A DNA stretch of 64,000 nucleotides from Nitrobacter sp039808345 (GTDB lineage Bacteria > Pseudomonadota > Alphaproteobacteria > Rhizobiales > Xanthobacteraceae): positions 868,001-932,000 of the forward strand of contig NZ_CP181167.1 of the NCBI RefSeq assembly GCF_047824785.1. Direction: 5' to 3'. Below the pieces are notes generated by a model that made no database searches, was not told the DNA's origin, and saw only the letters and a list, made by a program, of their open reading frames with translations. The stretch's first letter is position 1, and each line of letters begins with the position of its first letter. This document shows positions 17,779 through 25,072 of this stretch, piece by piece. Position numbers and translations under genes: made by a program.

Positions 17779-18609
17779 ATGCCCAACCTCGATTCCGGGG
17801 GCGCTGGCGTGCGGCTGACGCCCGCCTTACTGCGCTCCATCTTTCCGAAGGCCCCGGCCACGGTCATCGAGGCGTTTGCGGAGAAACAGGGCGTGTTGAG
17901 CGCGGTCGGCGTAAACCAGACCCGGCAGCGGCTCGCTTATTTCTTCGCCAACATTCATCACGAGACGGCTGGCTTCACCATCCGGGGGCTGATCGAAAAC
18001 ATCAACTACACCGCCTCCCGGATGGCTCAGGTGTGGCCGAACCGGTTCAAAAACGCCGCCGCCGTGCAGGCCAAGTACGGCACGGCGTCAGGCTGGCAGC
18101 GCAGAGCCTTCGACGACATCTATGGCAACCGCATGGGCAACCGGCCTGGGACGAATGACGGCTCGACCTATATCGGCCGGGGCGGCCCGCAGATCACCGG
18201 CAGGGACGGCTACGAGCAGATCAGCAAGCGCATCGGCGTTGATCTCGTTGCGTCGCCTGACCTCGCCAGCCGCCACGATCTACAGCCCGACATCTGCGCG
18301 GCCTTCTGGGACTGGAAGGGCTTGAACCGCTTCGCGGATAACGGCGACTTCCGCGGTTGCGTCAAGCTCTGGAATGGCGGGACGAACGGGCTTGCCGACA
18401 GGCAATCGCAACTGGCGCGGATCACGAAGATTCTGCAAGGCGCGGAGTGGGGCGAGATCACAGCCGCTCCGGTCAAGCCGCCACCCAAACCCGTCCCGGA
18501 TCTCGCGCCGCCCGATCCGGCGCCAATCGCACAACCCGCACCAACCCCGCAGCCGTCCGTTTGGGCGGCCTTTTTTATGGCGATCGCAAAACTGCTCCGG
18601 AGGGCATGA
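17779..18609 (+). CDS. GH19-type endolysin (chitinase-like lysozyme)
   Basis: This enzyme should cleave peptidoglycan glycan strands for host lysis. The 276-residue protein has a helical lysozyme-like fold with the catalytic Glu in FFANIHHETAGF (residue 62), the segment YIGRGGPQITGRDGYEQIS, and ICAAFWDWKGLNRFADNGDF followed by VKLWNGGTNGL. After residue 230 comes a Pro/Ala-rich linker (PPPKPVPDLAPPDPAP) and then a short hydrophobic end. The last 20 codons run through a strong terminator hairpin, so the functional protein may end in the linker. It opens the lysis cassette. Confidence 0.88.
   Translation: MPNLDSGGAGVRLTPALLRSIFPKAPATVIEAFAEKQGVLSAVGVNQTRQRLAYFFANIHHETAGFTIRGLIENINYTASRMAQVWPNRFKNAAAVQAKYGTASGWQRRAFDDIYGNRMGNRPGTNDGSTYIGRGGPQITGRDGYEQISKRIGVDLVASPDLASRHDLQPDICAAFWDWKGLNRFADNGDFRGCVKLWNGGTNGLADRQSQLARITKILQGAEWGEITAAPVKPPPKPVPDLAPPDPAPIAQPAPTPQPSVWAAFFMAIAKLLRRA
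18552..18576 (+). terminator. Rho-independent terminator inside the endolysin 3' end
   Basis: GCCGTCC and GGGCGGC pair (with a G-T pair) around GTTT, followed by CTTTTTT. It lies about 35 bases before the endolysin stop codon, so mRNA may be partly terminated before the downstream membrane genes. Confidence 0.65.
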
Positions 18610-18610
18610 C

Positions 18611-18808
18611 ATGGGACCATTCATCCGCATTGGCCTCCGGTATCTCGGGGGCTACCTCGCCGCTCGCGGCTTCATCGCGGAAGGTGATTCCGGGCTGTTC
18701 GACGATCCTGATCTTGTCACAGCGATCAGCTTTGCCGGTGCCGCCTTGTGCGCGCTCGCGGGCGAGGGCTGGTACTGGCTGGCCCGTAAGCTCGGGTGGT
18801 CGAAATGA
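18611..18808 (+). CDS. Small phage membrane protein (Pam3-gp28-like holin candidate)
   Basis: A 65-residue protein starting MGPFIRIGLRYLGGYLAARG. It has an amphipathic start, an acidic stretch GDSGLFDDPDL and one hydrophobic segment ISFAGAALCALAGEGWYWLA. The order endolysin, this protein, a larger membrane protein fits a lysis cassette and resembles the Pam3-gp28 putative holin family as I remember it. Its stop overlaps the next ATG (ATGA). Confidence 0.7.
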   Translation: MGPFIRIGLRYLGGYLAARGFIAEGDSGLFDDPDLVTAISFAGAALCALAGEGWYWLARKLGWSK

Positions 18809-19203
18809 CGGCGATCCTGTCATGGCTCGCGTCGCTGCTCACCGGCCCGCTGCTCAACAAAGCGCTGGACGCGTACAAGGCCAGACTGTCGGCCGGCAAT
18901 GACGCTGATCGTATCGCCGCCGATCTGGCGACGCGTGAGATGGCCGTGCAGCAGCGCGAGATCGAGGTGCAGGCGCAACATCGCATCGCCTCGCTCGGCC
19001 ACTGGTACGAGCCCGACAAGCTGATGGGCTACGCGGTCGCCGTCTACGTCGGCAAGCTCCTGATCTACGACAAGGTGCTTGGCCTCGGGATAACCGACCC
19101 GCTCGGCGGCTGGATCGAGACGACGGCAAATCTGATCGTCGGATTCTACTTCGCCAAGCGTGGGTTCGAGAATGTCGCCGCGATCATCGGGAGGCGCAAG
19201 TGA
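18805..19203 (+). CDS. Phage membrane protein, holin-associated
   Basis: A 132-residue protein that begins MTAILSWLASLLTGPLLNKA. It has an N-terminal hydrophobic segment, a charged helical middle (DLATREMAVQQREIEVQAQH) with coiled-coil character, and two more hydrophobic stretches (LMGYAVAVYVGKLLIY and TTANLIVGFYFAKRG). Placed between two small membrane genes with overlapping stop/start signals, it is probably a holin or holin partner. The exact role is unknown. Confidence 0.75.
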   Translation: MTAILSWLASLLTGPLLNKALDAYKARLSAGNDADRIAADLATREMAVQQREIEVQAQHRIASLGHWYEPDKLMGYAVAVYVGKLLIYDKVLGLGITDPLGGWIETTANLIVGFYFAKRGFENVAAIIGRRK

Positions 19204-19433
19204 GCGAAGCAAAGCGGTTCGATGATCTCCCGGCGCGGACGAAGGATTTTCTCTCCAATCTTCGGCCCGAGGAAATCGACACCCTGAATGATGGCATCCG
19301 GCTCGTTTCAGCGATCAGGACGGTCGGCACCTTCATGAAGTGGGTCATCGTCGGGTTGATAGGCATCCTCGCCGGTTTTGTGATGATCGGGGAATCGATC
19401 AGCAAAATCGCTTCCTGGATGAAGAGGGGCTGA
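19200..19433 (+). CDS. Small single-pass membrane protein of the lysis cassette
   Basis: A 77-residue protein from a GTG start that overlaps the previous stop (GTGA). A soluble helical lead (FDDLPARTKDFLSNLRPEEI) is followed by one membrane helix, WVIVGLIGILAGFVMIGESI, and a basic end. It resembles small phage proteins that accompany holins in rhizobial prophages. Function unproven. Confidence 0.7.
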   Translation: MSEAKRFDDLPARTKDFLSNLRPEEIDTLNDGIRLVSAIRTVGTFMKWVIVGLIGILAGFVMIGESISKIASWMKRG

Positions 19434-19436
19434 TCG

Positions 19437-19997
19437 ATGAGACCAACCGTCATTCTGGCTGCGCTGTGCGCTGTCGTGCTTGCGTCGAGCGCCGATGCGA
19501 GGCCGAGGGACCCTCTCTCCCATCAGGAGAGGGGCGGCTGCTCCGATCCGATCTTTGGAAGTTGCGAAGTTGCGCAATCGCGCAACACGGCGCGCGCGGC
19601 GCATGCGCGTAAAAAGCTCCAAGTAAGGCGGCGAGATCGTCAAGTAAGCCCCCGAACGCTACCTCCCGGCCTTCACCGCGTCATGGCGACCGGTGCGGGT
19701 CGCATCGTTGGAGGCCGGCCGCACGGCTGCCCGCGCCGGTACTGCGGCTGTGGGGCGTCGCTCCATATCTTCGGCAGGATCATCCCTCGGCTGAACCTCG
19801 CGGCCAACTGGCTGCGCTTTCCGAGAGCGGCCCCGGCACCCGGCATGGTCGCGGCGCGGCGGGGCCATGTGTTCGTGCTCAAGCGGCACCTGCACGGCAA
19901 GGTCTGGCTGGTCTGGGATGCGAATTCCGGACGGGGCAAGACCCGCATCCATCCGCGCTCGATCGCGGGATTCACGATCGTCGATCCGAGGGGGTGA
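19437..19997 (+). CDS. Secreted protein of unknown function
   Basis: The N-terminus MRPTVILAALCAVVLASSAD is a typical signal peptide with an ADA/RP cleavage region. The mature part has a low-complexity Arg-rich stretch and then a conserved-looking domain, GCPRRYCGCGASLHIFGRII with NLAANWLRFPRAAPAPGM and GHVFVLKRHLHGKVWLVWDA. I recall similar domains in small secreted proteins of Bradyrhizobiaceae. The CGCG cysteines and His/Arg-rich strands could bind a metal or a nucleotide, but nothing firm can be said. It directly follows the lysis genes, so it may be a cargo gene of the prophage. Confidence 0.7.
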   Translation: MRPTVILAALCAVVLASSADARPRDPLSHQERGGCSDPIFGSCEVAQSRNTARAAHARKKLQVRRRDRQVSPRTLPPGLHRVMATGAGRIVGGRPHGCPRRYCGCGASLHIFGRIIPRLNLAANWLRFPRAAPAPGMVAARRGHVFVLKRHLHGKVWLVWDANSGRGKTRIHPRSIAGFTIVDPRG

Positions 19998-20152
19998 GGG
20001 CGCTTGCTGTCCGGATTGTGACGTTGCCCGTGGACCGCTCAGTGACGGGGTCGTACCAGACGGTGCTGACATCACCGCATAGCGCAAGCGGATAAAAGCG
20101 CCGCAGCAAGCCAAATCACATTAGCACACCGCGCGTATGAACGGAATCCCTG

Positions 20153-20356
20153 ATGCAATCTATCCTCGCCCCCATCGGCTCCCTGGCATTCAGCCTCGGA
20201 GCCGCCCTGGCCTTTCTGGCTGGCTGGATGCGCCTTTGCGACAGCGGGAGCGATCTGGCCGGGAGGGCGCTCGGGGTTGGTGTGACGCTGCTGCTGCTCG
20301 GGTGGCTGATGATGGGGGTGGCGGGGGATGGCGAATCGTACGGATTTCCGTACTAG
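20153..20356 (+). CDS. Small membrane protein, two predicted helices
   Basis: A 67-residue frame starting MQSILAPIGSLAFSLGAALA and carrying a second hydrophobic stretch LGVGVTLLLLGWLMMGVAG. The hydrophobic layout and the absence of a better frame support a real gene, but no family is recognised. It is one of several small membrane genes between the lysis genes and attR. Confidence 0.5.
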   Translation: MQSILAPIGSLAFSLGAALAFLAGWMRLCDSGSDLAGRALGVGVTLLLLGWLMMGVAGDGESYGFPY

Positions 20357-20413
20357 CTTCCCAGCCGCATGATTGTAGCGTGAGAAACGACTCAACAACA
20401 GTCGACGCGAATT

Positions 20414-20731
20414 ATGGATATCGTCGCAACTTTGATGCTTACCAGCGCGCTTATAGGCGCGTTCGCCAGCATGCGCTTTAACGCGTTCGTCCTCGTGCCC
20501 ATCGCGATATTGATTGCTCTCGCATCCGCAGCGATCTTACACAGGAACGATTTTGGGCCCTGGAGCGGCATTGCCACTATAATCGCCTGTCTGGTCGTGA
20601 ACCAAGCTGGTTACATAATGGTCCAAATATTTAATCCGGCCGCCCATCTACTTTCCAATGATGTAGCCGACAGCGAACCAAGCCCCCGCCGCCAACAGGC
20701 CGTCCATGACGATGATAACGATGGCGATTAA
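20414..20731 (+). CDS. Hypothetical membrane protein
   Basis: The 105-residue protein has three hydrophobic segments (VATLMLTSALIGAFASM, FVLVPIAILIALASAAIL, IATIIACLVVNQAGYIMVQIF) and an acidic, probably cytoplasmic tail. This three-helix layout is common among uncharacterised proteins of Bradyrhizobium and relatives. The last 80 bases overlap a convergent small membrane gene on the other strand, so one of the two tails may be wrong. Confidence 0.6.
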   Translation: MDIVATLMLTSALIGAFASMRFNAFVLVPIAILIALASAAILHRNDFGPWSGIATIIACLVVNQAGYIMVQIFNPAAHLLSNDVADSEPSPRRQQAVHDDDNDGD

Positions 20732-20815
20732 AAGCAATCCCCATGTGCTGGGTTCGTTTTCGGCCTGAGGGAATGAAGAAGCGAAGAAGGATCTTCCCGC
20801 CCGATAAATCGACAT
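20648..20815 (-). CDS. Small membrane protein
   Basis: Starting at MSIYRAGRSFFASSFPQAEN the frame encodes 55 residues with one clear membrane helix (LLLIAIVIIVMDGLLAAGAW) and ends FAVGYIIGK. A longer frame from 20848 is possible, but the chosen ATG has a GAG-containing region upstream. The composition upstream is AT-rich, unlike the surroundings. Function unknown. Confidence 0.55.
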   Translation of the reverse strand: MSIYRAGRSFFASSFPQAENEPSTWGLLLIAIVIIVMDGLLAAGAWFAVGYIIGK

Positions 20816-20995
20816 GACAACTCGCAAATTTGATTTTGTAGAAAACAAGCGTAAAATTATTTAAATTAAATGTCATCTGATTTAGTTTTTAACGAGAATT
20901 TAATAAGTTCTCTACCTTTCCGCGAGTCGCGGAGAGTGTTTTGCTCACTTTTCTGAGATTTATTCCATTGTGCAGTGGCGAGCGGGCGGCCTCGC

Positions 20996-21032
20996 AAAAA
21001 GGCCCGCCGGGACGGAGATCGATCGACGGGCC
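20996..21032 (-). terminator. Rho-independent terminator, minus strand
   Basis: Read on the minus strand, GGCCCGTCG and CGGCGGGCC form a 9-bp stem (one wobble) followed by TTTTT. No minus-strand gene ends here, so it suggests an unannotated short transcript coming from the right. Confidence 0.6.
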
Positions 21033-21081
21033 CGTTCGGGTTGGTCGCGGGGGTGCGGAAGGTGCTCCGTTCCGATGGTAC

Positions 21082-21106
21082 AACCCTCGTGGCAGACGAA
21101 TGTTCC
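21082..21106 (-). promoter_or_regulatory. EcfG-like (general stress) promoter motif
   Basis: On the minus strand GGAAC is followed after 16 bases by GGTT, close to the alphaproteobacterial EcfG consensus GGAAC-N16/17-CGTT. About 50 bases downstream the terminator stem begins. Together they could delimit a short stress-induced RNA. The stretch 20849-21304 otherwise holds no convincing gene. Confidence 0.35.
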
Positions 21107-21265
21107 TAAAAGAGAAACCCGCCGGTGTGGGAGGGCGCCGGCGCGTTCGACGGGGGCGGGGGCCGGTTCGAAGCCGTCCGCCCGTACAGGTAATTGATAC
21201 CGCGCAGTGGCGTTCCGCAATCCTGACGCGGGGCTGGCATGCGGGACGGTGCTTCGGCAACCAAA

Positions 21266-21287
21266 CCCGCCGGGAAATCCCGGCGGG
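21266..21287 (-). terminator. Terminator of the PRC-barrel gene
   Basis: CCCGCCGGG and CCCGGCGGG form a perfect 9-bp stem around a 4-base loop, followed on the minus strand by TTTGG, 18 bases past the stop of the PRC-barrel gene. Confidence 0.75.
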
Positions 21288-21304
21288 GTACGAACGATCA
21301 GTGC

Positions 21305-21667
21305 TTAGCCTGGATGTACCACGAACTCGTTATTTCTGGGGTGGAGCGTGGCATATCGAGCGTTCAAGTCAAAGATGGTCTCCATGCCGTGCTTCGGACG
21401 GCCTTTCAATCGGCTCTCACTGATGTCGGAGCCGTACGCGCGAAGATCGGCATCGTATCTCAGCACGTTCCAAGGCACCATGTAGTGATCGTCGCCGAAT
21501 CCAAGAAAGCCGCCGACACCCAGTACGGCGTGGGCAATCTTTCCCTTCCTCTCGTCAACCAACACGTGCTTGATTGACCCAATCTTCTTCCCCTTGGCCC
21601 CATAGACAGCCTTCCCGGACAGTTTCGTACTAGGGCTCAGGTGCGAAGTTTTTCTTTTCACAGCCAT
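21305..21667 (-). CDS. PRC-barrel domain protein
   Basis: A 120-residue protein with a single PRC-barrel: TKLSGKAVYGAKGKKIGSIK, then VLVDERKGKIAHAVLGVGGF and DDHYMVPWNVLRYDADLRAY. PRC-barrel proteins are small beta-barrel proteins found in photosynthetic reaction centres (H subunit) and RNA processing, and many are stress-induced in Rhizobiales. A GGGAC-N17-CGTT motif upstream and the terminator downstream make it a single-gene unit. Whether it arrived with the prophage or was picked up later is not clear. Confidence 0.88.
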   Translation of the reverse strand: MAVKRKTSHLSPSTKLSGKAVYGAKGKKIGSIKHVLVDERKGKIAHAVLGVGGFLGFGDDHYMVPWNVLRYDADLRAYGSDISESRLKGRPKHGMETIFDLNARYATLHPRNNEFVVHPG

Positions 21668-21671
21668 TAGC

Positions 21672-21884
21672 TTATCCTTTCCTGGTTAACGACCCACGCA
21701 CGGAACGCGTCCCGCCGAATTGCGGTTCGCGACGCGGGTCATGATTTTGGGGCAGATATGAGCGAGCTGGCATGAACTCGCCGCCGATCAGATGCGGTGC
21801 GCGGCAGTCAGTACATCCGTGATCTGCCGCGGCGCTCATCAGGTGAGCGGCTTGTTCGATTAGTTTGTCATGGAACGCGATCAT
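21672..21884 (-). CDS. Doubtful small protein downstream of the HTH gene
   Basis: A frame of 70 residues starting MIAFHDKLIEQAAHLMSAAA overlaps the end of the HTH gene by 17 bases. It contains HGCTDCRAPHLIGG with a CxxC pair and then a loose Arg/Pro-rich tail. The proposed promoter of the PRC-barrel gene lies inside it, which argues against it or at least against its last third. No family recognised. Confidence 0.35.
   Translation of the reverse strand: MIAFHDKLIEQAAHLMSAAADHGCTDCRAPHLIGGEFMPARSYLPQNHDPRREPQFGGTRSVRGSLTRKG
21688..21713 (-). promoter_or_regulatory. EcfG-like promoter of the PRC-barrel gene
   Basis: On the minus strand GGGAC is followed after 17 bases by CGTT, ending about 20 bases before the PRC-barrel ATG. 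It differs from the EcfG consensus GGAAC by one base. General-stress control of PRC-barrel proteins is known in relatives, so the assignment is plausible. Confidence 0.4.
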
Positions 21885-22167
21885 GGGCGACAATGCCGCC
21901 TTCGCATTCTAGCCGTGCAATCTGCTCGGCCTCGATAGGGTTGAACTTCAATCGCACGCCGTATCCTGCACCGTTCTCTGCAATAAAAACTGCTCCGAGG
22001 TCCTCCAGCGCTTTCTTGATTGCTTCAATCTCATCAGCCTTCGGACTCCCTGCGATATTCTCAAAGCGTTCGATGGTGTCCACATCGACGCCTGAACGTC
22101 TCGCAAGCATCAAGCGTGAAATTTCAACGAGCGCACGGGCGGCGCGGCACTGCGGTCCATTAATCAT
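21868..22167 (-). CDS. XRE-type helix-turn-helix regulator
   Basis: A 99-residue protein starting MINGPQCRAARALVEISRLM. The Cro/C1-type helix-turn-helix is clear: GPQCRAARALVEISRLMLARRSGVDVDTIERFE is spread over five helices (quoted in part), followed by IKKALEDLGAVFIAENGAGYGV, the standard ending of this short regulator class in Rhizobiales. Targets are unknown; it may be the remaining repressor-like gene of the prophage. The frame is open nine codons further upstream, but the chosen ATG gives the conserved start. Confidence 0.87.
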   Translation of the reverse strand: MINGPQCRAARALVEISRLMLARRSGVDVDTIERFENIAGSPKADEIEAIKKALEDLGAVFIAENGAGYGVRLKFNPIEAEQIARLECEGGIVAHDRVP

Positions 22168-22674
22168 CGATTCATCTCCTGATAGAAGCTCCATTTCGTG
22201 CGCCGGCGATATAGCTAACGCCGACCTGCGCGTTTCTGAATACCGTCAGGATCCACCAGGCAAATGAAGGCCATCCAAGCTAATAGTATGGCTCCAGCAC
22301 TCATCAGCATCATTTGAACACCTCGCACGATTGCGCTACGTCGACACAGTTCGGTGCCGGCGCGGGAATACGTTCTCGGAAGGGGATCAGCTCTAAACCT
22401 TCGCGTACGAAGGAGCGGTCACGTCAAACCTGGAAAATTCTTTCGCTAGAGCATGGCTTTTATATAGGGACGGAACTGCAGAATTCAACACTGAACGGAG
22501 CTGGCTGCACGCCTACATTCAAAGACGACGCGTTTCTTAATCGTTGAGAGCGGTCCGGCATCGTAATGCATGCTCGGATCGGCACCAAGCCTTCATGGTC
22601 CCGCTTCCTGTCGTGGTTAGGATGTGCTGACTTAACTCGCTCCGTGCGCCCGCGGTAATTCCCTCGTGCGGCCG

Positions 22675-22899
22675 CTAACTATCCCTCGCCAGCTTCCGCT
22701 TCCCCCACCTATGGCCCTTCTTGCTGTCAGGGTTGCCGATCGGGAGCGGCTTCTCGCCGAATACGGCCTTGCAGAAGTTGATCCGGGCCATGAACACGAA
22801 CGATCCGCCGCGCTCTGCCGCCTGGTGCAGCACCTTCGCCGCCAGTTGCCACGGCTCGGTGTTGCCGACCTTGCGGGCAACCCTCCCAGAACCCCTTTC
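22675..22899 (-). other. Possible small gene without a clear start
   Basis: An open frame, entered after a stop at 22900, reads VGNTEPWQLAAKVLHQAAER, then GSFVFMARINFCKAVFGEKP and a Lys/Arg-rich end KRKLARDS. The stretch has protein-like composition, better than the competing frames, but offers no ATG/GTG before the middle. It may be a 5'-truncated or frameshifted phage gene. The rest of the stretch 22168-22922 shows only a possible 32-residue hydrophobic peptide near 22215-22313. Confidence 0.35.
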
Positions 22900-22922
22900 T
22901 CACTTTGCAGTTTTCGAGGCCA

Positions 22923-23156
22923 CTAGCGTCGTTGATGAACGGAACGATCATAACGATGACGCCTCATCGGATTCCTGCCGCACGTTGAAGAGGTACCCGA
23001 CGCCGCTTCCACGCATTGGCGATAGGTCGAGAATTGGCAGTTCCCCGGATAACCCCACTTCCCTGCCTGTAGACAGTAAGCGTCATTTCGGGCGAGCGCC
23101 GGGCCAGCCACCGCAGCTAGTGTTGCCATTGTCAGAACCGCCAGGGTAGCTTTCAT
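22923..23156 (-). CDS. DUF3551 small secreted protein
   Basis: A 77-residue protein with signal peptide MKATLAVLTMATLAAVAGPA, cleaved near LARND. The mature part has four cysteines in the DUF3551 pattern (YCLQAGKWGYPGNCQFSTY, QCVEAASGTSSTCGRNP). DUF3551 is abundant in Bradyrhizobiaceae and of unknown function. The pattern suggests two disulphides in the periplasm. It lies at the right end of the prophage, probably as cargo or host DNA carried along. Confidence 0.85.
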   Translation of the reverse strand: MKATLAVLTMATLAAVAGPALARNDAYCLQAGKWGYPGNCQFSTYRQCVEAASGTSSTCGRNPMRRHRYDRSVHQRR

Positions 23157-23471
23157 GTCGTCTCTCTCCTTTGGGCGAACAAAGAAACGAAGAGAGGGCG
23201 CGCGCGTTCCTAATAACATCCTCTGGCACCCATCGGGGCAGGAAGAGCCCAGCCGGCCGGGACAACTTCAGACCTGCTGTGTAAGCCGCCGCAACACCAT
23301 TGCGGAATGTCGTTGAAGTCGGATGGCCATGGCACGATTTCTCTGTCGGTGACGACCTTACTCATGGTTCACCCGCACTCATTCTGAAACGCCAGCTAAC
23401 CTGTTGATATTCCACAGGTGAAAAATCGCCCGATTTTCAGAACGCGCGTTGAAATCGCTGAGGAAGCGGCT
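23157..23471. other. Non-coding right end of the integrated element
   Basis: No gene is supported in these 315 bases before the right att copy. The stretch just before att (CCTGTTGATATTCCACAGGT and neighbours) is lower in G+C and could hold integrase arm sites, but no repeats were seen. Confidence 0.4.
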
Positions 23472-23520
23472 GGATTTTGATTCCCCCATTCGGAGGTTCG
23501 ATCCCTCCCGCCCCAGCCAT
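23472..23520 (+). repeat. attR-type 49-bp direct repeat (tRNA-Gln 3' part)
   Basis: An exact copy of 7616-7664. The preceding sequence does not extend the tRNA, so this is only the 3' remnant and marks the right border of the element. Confidence 0.95.
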
Positions 23521-24040
23521 CCAGTCTGATATTTTGTGGAATCTCTGAAGAATTAGCGAGAAGGCCCGCCAATAGCGGGCTTCGTGCATTCAGCTTTCGC
23601 CTCTGCGCGCCCGTTTTACGGTCATAGACAATTGAAATGCCAAAAGTCTCCGGCTGACGCCCCGAATATTCCCGTTTTTAGGGAGTCGAGACCGGAGACA
23701 TAGTTCGATCCGGACTGCCGCCGTCCGGCGGCAGTCCAACCCCTTAAATAGAGATCACAGACTCGAAGGGTATGCCGTGACGGCTGCAAAGGCAGTTCCC
23801 CGTGTCCGCGAGGCCCTCGCTTTCCGGCACTCCATTGGTGCAAGCTGCCGCGCGACGGCCAGGGGAAGTAGCGATGAGGATGCTCGAAGGGTTCGTGCGA
23901 CAGCGTATTGAGATCGTCACATTCTAATGGCGACAGTCACCTCCTTTGGTCGGAGGCTCCATGGACATCGGGCGATCAATTGACCTCGGTAAAGTGATTA
24001 TCTTACCGAAATGACCCCGGCCAAAGCCGAGGGCTCTAAC
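23521..24040. other. Intergenic stretch between attR and the IS remains
   Basis: No convincing gene. A small hairpin GCCCGC / GCGGGC with a CCAATA-type loop lies at 23564-23580 without a T-run. The first host-side sequence after attR shows no tRNA or terminator. Confidence 0.4.
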
Positions 24041-25040
24041 AGGCTGTTGAAGAAGTGAGTGGCGGCTGAGCTGTGAGCATGATTCATTGGCTCCGAAGCG
24101 ATTTGGAGATGATGGGTGCGCGGCGGTGACAATCTGACTGGCGAGTTGTTCAGCTGCGTTGATCTGGAGGCGCGGGTTCGGCGCGATCACCCGCTTCGCG
24201 CCATCCGGGTCATGGTGAACGAAGCGCTTGTCGCTTTGGAGCGGGAGCTCGCGGCGCTGTATTCGCCGCTCGGGCGACCGTCGATCCCCCCGGGAAGTTG
24301 CTCAGGGCGATGCTCTTGCAGGTGTTCCACTCGATCCGCCCGGAGCGGTTGCTTATGGAGCGGCCGGAATACGACCTTCTGTTCCGCTGGTTCGTGGGCA
24401 TCGGCGTCGACGATCCAGCCTGGGACCATTCGGTGTTCTCGAAGAACCGCGACCGGCTGCTTGAGGGCGACATCGCGGCCAGGTTCCTGAGTGCGGTGCC
24501 GGCCCAGCCCAAGGTCATGCCTCGACCACCGATCCGGACGCAAGGCCCTACAAGAAGGGCAAGGGCAAGGAGGCGAAGCTATGGGTCATGGGTCATGGGC
24601 TGATGGAGAACCGCCACGGCCTGTTGGTCGACGCCTGCCTGACGCTGGCCGGCGGACATGCCGAGCGGGTGGCGGCGTTGCACATGATCGAACCTCGCGC
24701 CGAACGGCCCCTGGCCATCACGCCTGGCGCTGATAGGGCCTGTGACACGGAGGACTTCGTCAATGAGTTGCGCGCGATGAAGGTGACGCCGCACGTGGCA
24801 CGGAACACGAGCGGCCGAAGCTCGGCGATCGACGGACGCACGACGCGGCACAGCGGCTATGCCGTCAGCCAGCGTATCCGCGAGCGCATTGAGGAAGCGC
24901 TTGGCTGGATCAAGACGGTCGCCAACCAGGACAAGACCCGCTTCCGCGACCGCAACCGTGTCGGATGGGCCTTCACCTTCGCAGCCGCCGCTTACAATCT
25001 GGTGCGATTGCCCAAGTGTTTGATCCCAGGCTTTGATGGT
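24041..25040 (+). pseudogene. IS5-family transposase, frameshifted and internally deleted
   Basis: Starting after AGGCTGTTGAAGAAGT, a terminal-repeat-like motif, the DNA encodes in pieces: LTGELFSCVDLEARVRRDHP in one frame to about 24290, LLQVFHSIRPERLLMERPEY and DPAWDHSVFSKNRDRLLEGD in a second, then TTDPDARPYKKGKGKEAKLW and MENRHGLLVDACLTLAGGHA to RIRERIEEALGWIKTVANQD. The segment expected between AQPKV and TTDPDAR, with the first catalytic Asp (SVDGT), is deleted near 24515, and there is a frameshift near 24290. The right end is cut by the next element. Inactive. Confidence 0.85.
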
Positions 25041-25072
25041 GCAGTCTTCTCACAGGGATGGAGGGATGCGCT

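Larger units (their letters stand above)
7616..23520. mobile_element. Defective prophage integrated in tRNA-Gln
   Basis: A 15.9-kb segment is bounded by exact 49-bp repeats (7616-7664 and 23472-23520). The left copy completes the tRNA and an integrase starts next to it. Contents: integrase, HTH partner, small phage genes, truncated toprim primase, D5-type helicase, truncated terminase, P22-like portal, IS21 derivative, GH19 endolysin and holin-like proteins, then small membrane, PRC-barrel, HTH and DUF3551 proteins. Capsid, scaffold and tail genes are absent, so it cannot form particles by itself. Confidence 0.92.

Noticed and set aside
20889..21260. Minus-strand frames of 86 to 123 codons between the small membrane genes and the PRC-barrel gene
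   Set aside because: Arg/Pro-rich translations cross a terminator and a promoter-like motif; no ribosome site. The stretch is better read as non-coding.
23472..23520. Second tRNA-Gln gene
   Set aside because: Only the 3' part from the anticodon stem onward is present; the acceptor 5' strand and D-arm are missing, so it is the att remnant.
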